18,207 nucleotides of DNA from positions 1 through 18,207 of the forward strand of contig JANBTH010000398.1 in assembly GCA_027578815.1 (NCBI GenBank), in the 5' to 3' direction. This DNA is from Coemansia sp. RSA 1804. Taxonomy: Eukaryota; Kickxellomycota; Kickxellomycetes; Kickxellales; Kickxellaceae. The first letter of the stretch is position 1. Each line of letters starts with the position of its first letter. Made by a program: the position numbers and the translations under genes. The notes beneath the pieces were generated by a model. It made no database searches, was not told the DNA's origin, and saw only the letters and a program-made list of their open reading frames with translations. Positions 1-7,492 of this stretch are shown here, piece after piece.

Positions 1-3000
1 TGCTCCAATTGCTCGTCGCTCTCGGCAGTCTTGCCGTCACGCTGCTGCTTGTTGCCAGCCAACGGAGCGAGTTTGAGTTGTCTGCGCTGCTTGGCAATAT
101 CGGTGTTCTGACTTTGCAGTTCCTGGATCCTCCGCCGCTGTACGCGGTTGCACGAGCCCACAATCTGTCTTGTCAAACAGTCGCCGTGGAATGAGTGTTG
201 GCAGGGGAAGATGTAGAACTGCCGCAGCCACAGTGGCTGTCCACACGTCTGGCAAGTTTCGTCCGCGTTCAGAATAGCAAACCTGTTCTTGATGTTTGCC
301 ATGTCGCGCTGCATGGTCTCTGCCGAACGTGTCGACTCGTCCATTTCGCCGCGCAGCTCCTGTATCTGTGCATCATAATCTTCGAGCGCAACACATATAT
401 CGTCCTTAAAGTCATCGACACAGGTGAAATCGGGGAAAAAGGGCAAGATGTCCTCCACGCCCAAGCGATTGGACCGGCGCACCAGCTCCATAACCTCCGA
501 AGCCGGCTCCTTGGTGTCGATTGCATGCTTTGCAATCTTGAGCCACAGCCGCTTGCAGAGTTTGTCGTCATCAGGACGCTCGGCATGAATCTGCGCCAAC
601 TCTATGTCGCCTTGCTTCAACGCAAGCTCCACCGCATCCTCGTATAGCCTGAGCAGACTGTACAGATGCACGCAGCTCTGGATACGCGTGTACCGCTTGC
701 ACATGCGCAATGCGTAGTCTGGATCGTACAGCATGTCCTTGCCGTATGTAGTGAGGAACAGCATCAGCTCTGACTCATCGTTTGCTAAAGAGTCCTTTGC
801 AAGTAGCGTGAGATAGTAGTTGTAGACGATCGGATCTCGACACATCTGCTTCTGGATGCAGAAGCGCAAGTATCTGATAGCATGGTTTGGGCTGCTGGGG
901 CCTCCCTGTTGTTCGTAGCGCATAAGCGTCGGAATAAGCTTGCTGGGCGCCAGATCAGGCTGGCGCATAAGCACCTCAACCAACACCGCCGGCTCTGCTC
1001 TCATCAGCGCAGGTGCATACTTGTAGAACATCTCAGGGGTTCCGTAGTGACCGAGTGTCTCAATCGCCTGCACATTCTCCTCCTTTTCCATATAATACTC
1101 TACAACACGGCTGTAGTCGCCACGAAGCATCGCATAATGCAGCCAAAAGTCCCGTCTGCCGTGGCTCTCTGCAAGCTGGTACGTGGTGTTTGGATCTATT
1201 GCTGCCTTATATTCGTCGACCAGAGCGTAGAGCTCGTTTTGCAGACCAATTTTCTTCGATTCCAGCACTGTGGTCGCATCGAGCTGTTGTTTTTGCGTAT
1301 CCGCGCGAGGGGCAGCTGCGGCGGATTCAGCTGGTGCTGCAGTGCTCGATCCAGCTGTCGAGATGCTTGCCTCTACGTCGCCAATCAGACCAAGGTATAT
1401 TTCAACAAGCCACATAACTACCAGCGTTACTTGTGTCCGGTCCTGCTTTCTCAACGTTTTCAGTTTCGACAACAAGTAACTCTTTAGCACGTTTCCATTA
1501 TGCATATCCACAAACTTCAATGCCGCCTCTTCGAAGCTGACTGATGTGCGTGCAAAGCATTCGGCAGACTCAGCATAGTGGCCTAAAGAAAACAGGTGGT
1601 CCGCCTGGGCACGCAGCACCGTGTCTCTCTGCGCATCATTGTAGCAGTGCTGCAGCGCTGCGTCGAACTGGCGTCGCGATAGATAAATGTCCCAGACATC
1701 ACGATCCTCGTCAGTCACCACTAGTTCGTAAATATTGTCTGGTGAAAATATCCAGTACGTGCCTTTTCTCTCATCTACCCTAAGCCCCTGCAAAGCTTCA
1801 CTTGTACCATCGCTGCTCTGAACCAATTGCTCATACACTGGCTTGTTACTGAGCATGCTTAGTGCTTTAACGCAGTCCGAGTACTGAAGGACAATATGAA
1901 ATTCGGTTAATGCCAACGACAGCGGGTGCTCAACAATGTCCTCCATTCCACTATTGGTCTCTCCAGCTCGCTGGTCTGTTGTAGGATGCATCGTTGGCGG
2001 ATAGGGAAGAAGCGCTGCATTCTCGACTACGCTGTCGCCGGCTTCCTGAGCTCCGAAAGTAAACCGACCGAAAAACACGCCCATTGATGTCAGCCAAGCA
2101 AAGTCTGTGGCAACCGTCTGTGTTCTGCCATTGCTCAATGGCGTCTCAGAGTGGTGCACAGCCAAGGACCCCGGACCAGGCATTCCAGGTATTTCTTGGA
2201 AATTTGGATTAGCCAAACCCTCCCTTAGCATCGCCTCAAAGACAGAAGAACCTCCCCGATCCCCCGAACGTGGATCCAGATCAGCAGCCCCAATTATCTG
2301 GTAGAGACGTGTGCCTGTGGCAACCAGAACCAAATTCTGCTTCCGGCGCGTGGGAAACGACTCCATCGCAATTCCTGTAATCTTCTCGCGCATAGGGAGC
2401 TCAGCAACGCACCTAGCAGGAATGTCGCTGCGTTTTGCCTTTGCATCGCCTCCTGGACGAAGTTCAGTCTCGTGTATCTTGCCATCGTGTGTTCCAAACA
2501 AAATGGTACGTGTCGATGAGTTTGCAGTGGTCCAAGCCATCCCGTTCCAAGCAACAGCGGTGATCTCCATGTTCTTTATCCGACTCAGCGGCTTTGCGCT
2601 GTCCCAACCGTCGTGGTAGTAAAAGCTCTCGCCCTGCGGCGTGGATATCAGTAGATGCCGACCAGTCGGGTCCAAAAACACATTGCATGCGCGCAAGCTG
2701 ACCGGATTCACAGGTATGCTGGCCTCAATAATGTTGTGTGCCTCTTGCAGTTTTATGCGCAGTATCTTTGCGCCTTCAATAACAAGAATAAGAACATCAT
2801 TAGAGACGGTTAGCGAAATTATCTTGTTTGGTACTTGGAATTGCACAGTATCGAGAGAAAATATCGGCGCATCCTCGGCGTCAAGTGTTGTTGTTATGTA
2901 GCCATCGACATCTGCGGTCATTCCTGCGCCAAGGCCTGAAATGCGATCTTCTTTACGACCATCGACGAATTCACCGGATGCCTCTTGTGCTCCACTGCTG

Positions 3001-3056
3001 CTTTCCCGTCGCCGGACTGTAGACTGGTACTCGGCAAAGTCGTCGAGAAGTGACAT
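1..3056 (-). CDS. VPS18: Vacuolar protein sorting protein 18 (HOPS/CORVET core subunit), 3' end cut by window edge
   Basis: Reading down from the ATG at 3056-3054 gives 1018 codons without a stop before the window edge, so the C-terminus is missing. The N-terminal half has the Pep3/Vps18 beta-propeller pattern (for example GRHLLISTPQGESFYYHDGW, then an ITAVAWN strand). A helical clathrin-heavy-chain-repeat-like solenoid follows at roughly residues 560-880 (EEALKFVDMHNGN, WLHYAMLRGDYSRVVEYYM, LALKQGDIELAQIHAE). A predicted coiled coil (about 885-930) precedes the first half of a RING-H2 finger: C935-x2-C938, then C952-x-H954-x2-H957-x2-C960. The second zinc-binding half lies outside the window. 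Family knowledge: Vps18 is a core subunit of the HOPS and CORVET tethers that drive endosome and vacuole fusion. The protein is already longer than human VPS18 or yeast Pep3. No intron was seen. The start has good context (GGGAAATG). Confidence 0.95.
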   Translation of the reverse strand, partial: MSLLDDFAEYQSTVRRRESSSGAQEASGEFVDGRKEDRISGLGAGMTADVDGYITTTLDAEDAPIFSLDTVQFQVPNKIISLTVSNDVLILVIEGAKILRIKLQEAHNIIEASIPVNPVSLRACNVFLDPTGRHLLISTPQGESFYYHDGWDSAKPLSRIKNMEITAVAWNGMAWTTANSSTRTILFGTHDGKIHETELRPGGDAKAKRSDIPARCVAELPMREKITGIAMESFPTRRKQNLVLVATGTRLYQIIGAADLDPRSGDRGGSSVFEAMLREGLANPNFQEIPGMPGPGSLAVHHSETPLSNGRTQTVATDFAWLTSMGVFFGRFTFGAQEAGDSVVENAALLPYPPTMHPTTDQRAGETNSGMEDIVEHPLSLALTEFHIVLQYSDCVKALSMLSNKPVYEQLVQSSDGTSEALQGLRVDERKGTYWIFSPDNIYELVVTDEDRDVWDIYLSRRQFDAALQHCYNDAQRDTVLRAQADHLFSLGHYAESAECFARTSVSFEEAALKFVDMHNGNVLKSYLLSKLKTLRKQDRTQVTLVVMWLVEIYLGLIGDVEASISTAGSSTAAPAESAAAAPRADTQKQQLDATTVLESKKIGLQNELYALVDEYKAAIDPNTTYQLAESHGRRDFWLHYAMLRGDYSRVVEYYMEKEENVQAIETLGHYGTPEMFYKYAPALMRAEPAVLVEVLMRQPDLAPSKLIPTLMRYEQQGGPSSPNHAIRYLRFCIQKQMCRDPIVYNYYLTLLAKDSLANDESELMLFLTTYGKDMLYDPDYALRMCKRYTRIQSCVHLYSLLRLYEDAVELALKQGDIELAQIHAERPDDDKLCKRLWLKIAKHAIDTKEPASEVMELVRRSNRLGVEDILPFFPDFTCVDDFKDDICVALEDYDAQIQELRGEMDESTRSAETMQRDMANIKNRFAILNADETCQTCGQPLWLRQFYIFPCQHSFHGDCLTRQIVGSCNRVQRRRIQELQSQNTDIAKQRRQLKLAPLAGNKQQRDGKTAESDEQLE

Positions 3057-3288
3057 TTCCCTGTTTTTTTGAAGAATTGAATTTATCAGAATAAAAAAGT
3101 ATAATTATAAAATAATGTAAGAGAAAAAGGAAACGAACAAGGGGACTACGAAAAATAAAGAGATTGAGCAACTTTGCTTGTTTACACTTTTTAGTACTTT
3201 TTTCATCCCAGCGAGGCTGATGATGCTAAAATAATAATCACTATTATAGTCTTCGCGTCTTATAACACAGTACCACAACCTCCCCTTT

Positions 3289-3564
3289 TCACTCTGGCGC
3301 ACTTGCTTTTCCATAGTCGGCAAGCTCAGCCAGCTTTTCGTTCAAGTCACTTTTGCATTCGGCCAGCACCTTCTCCTGGTCGTGCTGCGATATGCTGATT
3401 CCAGGCAAAGATGCCACAGTACTCCGCAGCCGATCCATGTGCTGCGTAATAGCCTCCATCCGCCGTGCCAGCTCTGCTCTTTGCTCTTTGCTGTCAACGC
3501 AGAGGTCGAGGAGATCGGCGCATTGTTGTAGCAGGGTAAAATCCTTTGGCTGAAGCTTGTCCAT
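3289..3564 (-). CDS. MED9: Small coiled-coil protein resembling Mediator subunit 9
   Basis: I chose the ATG at 3564, which gives 91 residues. The frame stays open for 68 more codons upstream, but that part has no domain character and probably is 5' leader. The protein is helical: residues 8-25 (DFTLLQQCADLLDLCVDS), 27-52, then SLPGISISQHDQEKVLAECK followed by SDLNEKLAELADY. This order, with a helix ending in a leucine/serine-rich turn, then a Pro-Gly-Ile motif, then a second Q/E-rich helix, matches the MED9/Cse2 family, whose human member has an equivalent MPGI-like turn between helices. Family knowledge: MED9 belongs to the middle module of the Mediator complex, which links activators to RNA polymerase II in the nucleus. 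The gene follows VPS18 on the same strand with a 232-base gap and is divergent from the M28 peptidase gene. The assignment comes from motif similarity read by eye; another short coiled-coil protein remains possible. Confidence 0.68.
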   Translation of the reverse strand: MDKLQPKDFTLLQQCADLLDLCVDSKEQRAELARRMEAITQHMDRLRSTVASLPGISISQHDQEKVLAECKSDLNEKLAELADYGKASAPE

Positions 3565-4136
3565 CGGAAAAGTAAATAAGTAGATATAAGTTGATGTGTG
3601 CTGTGCGAACGATGGTGAGTGGGTGAATGATGATGTTACAGGATTGTTGAGAATAGAGATGCTTCTAATAGCAATTAACGAAAGAATATGCTCCGCCGGC
3701 AGTGCTGACTCTACCACCTCGTAGATTGTGATGTTGCTAGAATGCTCAGCAGCAATGATGGGATTCAAAACAGGATGTCACGCGGGAAACAGCGCTTTGT
3801 GGGTGTTAGTGCCATGTTACTTTATAGTTGAAAACAATGGAGGTATCAAGGAGCCATGTGCGCTCTCTCTTTCTCTTTTTACTAAGCGGGAGATTCTTTG
3901 TGGAACAACCATGAGACAAGTGCTACCGAAAAAATGCAGCGTTTATTTTGAAAAGCACAACAATGTCATATTTTAAAAAGAAGGAATGTTTTATACTATT
4001 TTCCTTTCCTTTTCCCTTTTTCTTGTTTCCATATTTTTATTGTTTCTTTCTTTTGTACTTGTTTTGACATTTATTTTGCATTCCTGAGCATTCAAAACGC
4101 CATTAACAACCTATCAAGGAGAATAGCCTCTCTCCC
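3565..4136. promoter_or_regulatory. Divergent intergenic region between the MED9-like gene and the M28 peptidase gene
   Basis: This is 572 bases without a convincing gene. It must hold the 5' regions of both flanking genes. The half next to the peptidase gene (about 3996-4080) is strongly pyrimidine-rich on the plus strand, with repeated CCTTTTCC and TTTTCTTG runs, a common feature of fungal core promoters upstream of the start codon. No canonical TATA box is convincing on either side. An 82-codon plus-strand ORF (3728-3976) lies inside it and has no protein-like features. Confidence 0.45.
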
Positions 4137-5807
4137 ATGGAACAGCCAGAGGGTTCACCACTGCTTCAAAGCAGAAGACCCGAAAACAACAACAACAACA
4201 ACAACAGCAGCAACAGCAGCAACAGCAACGTCAACATCATCAACAACAGCAACGTCAACAGCAGCAGCGCCTCCGAGTGGTGGCAGACCAGGAGCAGGGA
4301 CGTGGTGGCGCTACTAACTGTTCTCCTGTTACTAGGCGTAGGGCTGGGTATATGGGTTTACGGAACATTACCGACGTCAGACCAAGACGAGCATCCGCAC
4401 GAGTATGCGCTAAGCACGGACCGAATCCGGGAGCATTTGACGCAGTTCCTCGAGATAGCAGAGAAGCACAACAACTCGCGGTCGGTGACCAATGGCCACA
4501 CAGCGAGCGCAGAGTACGTTATCTCCCAACTCCAGGCACATGGGAACTGCGACGTTCATGTGCAGCACTTTTTGTCGCCCATATGGAAGGTCAACAAAAC
4601 ACCTAGTCTCAGAGTCACCGGCAGCAGCGCCAATGTCGACTATATCTATGAAACTGATTTTGAGATCATGCGGTACGGTGGACAGGGAGCAACAATCAAG
4701 GGCGCATCGGTGGCAGTGGTGGACAATGGCGGATGCACGGTCGAGAATGGCCGCGATGTCTCGGGGAAAATAGCTATAGTGCGCTCAACAACAGCAAAGA
4801 AAACAAGGTGCACGTTGTTTGAGGCGGCGTTTTTGTTGGAACAGATGGGCGCTCGGGCAGTTGTGTTTGTGCGCTCCAACAAGTTCAAGACCCCGTCGTG
4901 GGCTCGCGTCAGAAACACAGACTGGAAAGAAGGCGATCCGCTGATGACCGTTCCGGTGCTCTCTGTCACCAGCTCCGTTGGGCAGCTGCTGGAAAGCGCG
5001 GCTTCGGATATCAGACTGGACGTTGAGACCGACACGAGTGTCGAGGTTGTCAAGACATTCAACGTCATCTGCGTTGGACGTACCGGTGATGCGGCAAACA
5101 CCGTTGTAGTTGGATCGCACCTGGATTCAGTTGCGGTTGGGCCCGGAATCAACGACAATGGATCTGGATCAGCTTCGACGCTGGAGATTCAGCTGACGTT
5201 GGCGCGGATCGGATTCAAGCCGCACAACCGCCTCGTGTTTGCGTGGTGGGGCGCCGAGGAGGACGGGCTTCTCGGGTCGCGGCACTTTGCGCGCGTCCTG
5301 GCGCGTGGGTGGAAGAACAAGTGGACTGAGAACGAGCCTGTTGGTGTCACTTGGAGCGACATCGCACTTGACCTGAACTTTGACATGCTTGCGTCGCCAA
5401 ACTACATCTCACTCGTGCACAATGGTACTGATGCTCCGGACAACACGCGTGTGGGCTCGCAGCAGATCCAGCGGGTGTTTGAGGACTACTTTGTCCGCCA
5501 TGACTACCCGTACAAGATCACCGACATGGTTGCTGGATCCGACTTTGTGCCGTTTATCGACAACGGGATCCCTGCAGGCGGCGTTCTGACTGGCGCTAGC
5601 GAGATCAAGACCATCGATGAGCGTAAGAATCATGGCGGGTTGGCGCGCGCACCACTCGACACCTGCTACCATCGCGACTGCGATACTCTTCTCAACATCA
5701 ATATTGTTGCTCTACATAGAATGTCGCGTGCGGCAATGTATGCTGTGTCAAAGCTATCGACCATGCCCAACCTCCGCGGATATCTTGCAGGACAATCGCA
5801 GTTCTAG
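4137..5807 (+). CDS. Membrane-anchored M28-family zinc aminopeptidase with PA domain (aminopeptidase Y-like)
   Basis: 556 residues, single exon, start in good context (CCCATGG). Residues 1-55 form a cytosolic-type tail with an asparagine/serine run (17-44). Residues 56-75 are one hydrophobic segment (VALLTVLLLLGVGLGIWVYG), predicting a type II anchor or uncleaved signal. A protease-associated (PA) domain covers about 165-300 and the peptidase domain about 305-545. All five expected zinc ligands are visible: H328 (GSHLDSV), D340 (GINDNGSGSA), E375 with catalytic E374 (WGAEEDG), D416 (NFDMLASPN) and H512 (CYHRDCD, with the C510/C515 pair typical of aminopeptidase Y). NxT/S sites after the membrane segment fit a lumenal or secreted position. 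Family knowledge: these enzymes release N-terminal residues from peptides in the vacuole or outside the cell. The gene converges with ZNG1. Confidence 0.93.
   Translation: MEQPEGSPLLQSRRPENNNNNNNSSNSSNSNVNIINNSNVNSSSASEWWQTRSRDVVALLTVLLLLGVGLGIWVYGTLPTSDQDEHPHEYALSTDRIREHLTQFLEIAEKHNNSRSVTNGHTASAEYVISQLQAHGNCDVHVQHFLSPIWKVNKTPSLRVTGSSANVDYIYETDFEIMRYGGQGATIKGASVAVVDNGGCTVENGRDVSGKIAIVRSTTAKKTRCTLFEAAFLLEQMGARAVVFVRSNKFKTPSWARVRNTDWKEGDPLMTVPVLSVTSSVGQLLESAASDIRLDVETDTSVEVVKTFNVICVGRTGDAANTVVVGSHLDSVAVGPGINDNGSGSASTLEIQLTLARIGFKPHNRLVFAWWGAEEDGLLGSRHFARVLARGWKNKWTENEPVGVTWSDIALDLNFDMLASPNYISLVHNGTDAPDNTRVGSQQIQRVFEDYFVRHDYPYKITDMVAGSDFVPFIDNGIPAGGVLTGASEIKTIDERKNHGGLARAPLDTCYHRDCDTLLNINIVALHRMSRAAMYAVSKLSTMPNLRGYLAGQSQF
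4181..4270 (+). repeat. AAC/AGC trinucleotide low-complexity tract (poly-Asn/Ser coding)
   Basis: An interrupted run of AAC, AGC, GTC and ATC codons inside the peptidase gene encodes the Asn/Ser-rich stretch at residues 17-44. The pattern fits slippage of a trinucleotide repeat. It sits in the predicted cytosolic tail, outside the enzyme domain. Confidence 0.85.
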
Positions 5808-5824
5808 TTAGTTCTGTGTGTGTG

Positions 5825-5830
5825 TTTATT
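5825..5830 (-). terminator. Poly(A) signal AATAAA for ZNG1
   Basis: The minus strand reads AATAAA about 104 bases beyond the ZNG1 stop codon and within 20 bases of the peptidase stop. If used, the two convergent transcripts would overlap at their 3' ends. Confidence 0.45.
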
Positions 5831-5892
5831 TACTCTTCGTTGCCTTTTCCTTTTTCCACTGTTATAAATGGTACAGCAAAGCCGTAATTAGC

Positions 5893-5898
5893 AATAAA
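5893..5898 (+). terminator. Poly(A) signal AATAAA for the M28 peptidase gene
   Basis: A canonical AATAAA lies 86 bases after the stop codon, in the convergent gap. This is a plausible signal by position only. Confidence 0.5.
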
Positions 5899-5933
5899 GC
5901 TTTGAAATCACTAGTAGATGACAATAGCAGACT

Positions 5934-7238
5934 CTAGCTGGCATCAGCAGCAGCCTTTGCTACGAGAGAATCCCACGATCTCCGCAGACTGTCGTGTGGA
6001 AGGTTTCTCCCAATCAAAACCAGTTTGTAGGGCGATGACGACGCATCGATAGTCGGGTCCTGCGCTGGCGGAACAACAAAGGAGTCAAACATCTCGCGCA
6101 CGCCCTGCACAACGACTACGGCCTGCGGGTGCACCTTGTCTTCACCAACAGGCGTGTAATCAGATATGTTGAGCAGCGCCTTCAGACGAAGCAGCTCCAT
6201 AGTGCCGCTAGGTTCCTCGTTTGTGGCTCCAGGAACCCTGGAGTCCCACAGAAGCTCCTGGATCCAGTCCTCCACCATGCGCCACGACAATAGCAGAACA
6301 GCAGGTGCAGAAAGTGCCATAGTGGAGATGTTCCCGTCAATGTGCTGGTGATGGGAATGTGCGGTGGTTGCGTTTCTGGCAAACAGCGGGGCTTCAACGC
6401 CAGTCAAAGCAGCAGCAGTGGCGGTGGAGGAATCGGCATACGCACCGATGTTCAGCACAGAATCAAGGTCCACGCGAGCAAACGACGATCTCAGCACACG
6501 GGCGGATCCGTTGATCGACAGCAGGGTGGTCTCCAGCTCGGCCAGCTCGCGGTCCGTGACCAGATCGGTCTTATTGACAACAATGCGGTCAGCGAAGGCG
6601 ACCTGCTTCTGGGCCTCGTTCATCGTCTCGCCCGCAGGCACACTCTCGGCCAACTGCTTCTCGACATGTTTGGCGTCAACCATGGTGACAATTCCATCCA
6701 ACCGAATATCGCTGCCAAGCTCCTCGTTCGACCACAGCATCGCAGCCACCCTGCCTGGATCCGCAAGCCCCGTGGTCTCCAGCAAGATGTAATCAAACTT
6801 GCCTTTCCTCTGCATCAGCGACTCGATGGCCCTGAGCCCCTTGTCCTTGACCGTGCAGCAGAGGCACCCATTCTTCAGATCCAGCCATTCCTCCACCATC
6901 TCGCCGTTATTGCCCACCGACGTGAACGACTGGTCGATCCCCTGCGAGTCGCCAAACTCGTTCATTATCACCGCGATACGCTTGCCGTGCTCCTCCGTGA
7001 GGATGTGGTTCAGCAGCGTGGTCTTGCCTGCTCCCAGGTATCCTGTCAGAATCGTTGCTGGAACTACCTTGTTTGCATCGTTGTCCCCCACTGCATTTTT
7101 GCCGTCTGCAGAGTCCCCGGCTTCTTGTGGTGCTGGTGGCGGCGGGATCGGTGTGCCTTGGATAGCTGCTGGATCTAGAGACACGAGGTCCGGCACCTCC
7201 TCCGCAACAGCAACAACCTCGGGGATATCGCTGCTCAT
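5934..7238 (-). CDS. ZNG1: CobW-family GTPase, zinc metallochaperone (ZNG1-type)
   Basis: 434 residues in one exon. G-domain motifs are visible: Walker A GYLGAGKTT (66-74), the CobW metal-binding NGCLCC motif (C125, C127, C128), ETTGLADP (154-161) and NKTD (222-225). A histidine cluster HSHHQH (294-299) precedes the C-terminal CobW domain (about 310-425). Near the N-terminus the acidic stretch EEVPDLVS (13-20) resembles the PxLV motif by which ZNG1 proteins dock onto the zinc finger of methionine aminopeptidase 1. Family knowledge: ZNG1 uses GTP hydrolysis to hand zinc to METAP1 in the cytosol and matters when zinc is scarce. The closest groups are human ZNG1 (CBWD) and yeast YNR029C. The N-terminal extension between the docking motif and the G domain is proline-rich (PIPPPPAPQE). 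The start at 7238 places the docking motif in the right position. Confidence 0.93.
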   Translation of the reverse strand: MSSDIPEVVAVAEEVPDLVSLDPAAIQGTPIPPPPAPQEAGDSADGKNAVGDNDANKVVPATILTGYLGAGKTTLLNHILTEEHGKRIAVIMNEFGDSQGIDQSFTSVGNNGEMVEEWLDLKNGCLCCTVKDKGLRAIESLMQRKGKFDYILLETTGLADPGRVAAMLWSNEELGSDIRLDGIVTMVDAKHVEKQLAESVPAGETMNEAQKQVAFADRIVVNKTDLVTDRELAELETTLLSINGSARVLRSSFARVDLDSVLNIGAYADSSTATAAALTGVEAPLFARNATTAHSHHQHIDGNISTMALSAPAVLLLSWRMVEDWIQELLWDSRVPGATNEEPSGTMELLRLKALLNISDYTPVGEDKVHPQAVVVVQGVREMFDSFVVPPAQDPTIDASSSPYKLVLIGRNLPHDSLRRSWDSLVAKAAADAS

Positions 7239-7492
7239 TTTTGCTAGGTTCTAATTAAGGGCAAATTGCAAGAACTGAAAGTATTGAATTAAGCAAACAA
7301 AAAATAAAAGCACTATCAAAAAAAGAAAAAGTGAAAAGCAAGATTTGCTTGTTTTTTTTTCATTTTCTAAACACCCAACGATGGTTGCTGTTCTGCTAAT
7401 TACGTCATTAGCAAGGTCCGCGTTCTTTCTTATCCTTCAAAATAGCTTTATCACACAAAAAAAACAAAAACATACTGTAATTAGATCACTAG
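7239..7492. promoter_or_regulatory. Intergenic gap: ZNG1 5' region and kinesin 3' region
   Basis: 254 AT-rich bases with A- and T-runs (7293-7330, 7354-7363 and 7457-7470). They separate two genes on the same strand, so they hold the ZNG1 promoter and the kinesin 3' end. No canonical AATAAA for kinesin was found on the minus strand. Confidence 0.4.

Noticed and set aside
3565..3768. 68-codon N-terminal extension of the MED9-like ORF
   Set aside because: The sequence lacks helix or domain character, and MED9 family length and the downstream ATG fit the shorter start better.
3728..3976. 82-codon plus-strand ORF in the divergent region
   Set aside because: No domain or codon bias of the neighbouring genes. 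It sits where promoters are expected.
6342..7178. 278-codon plus-strand ORF opposite ZNG1
   Set aside because: It is antisense to a well-supported CobW GTPase, and no motif is recognised.
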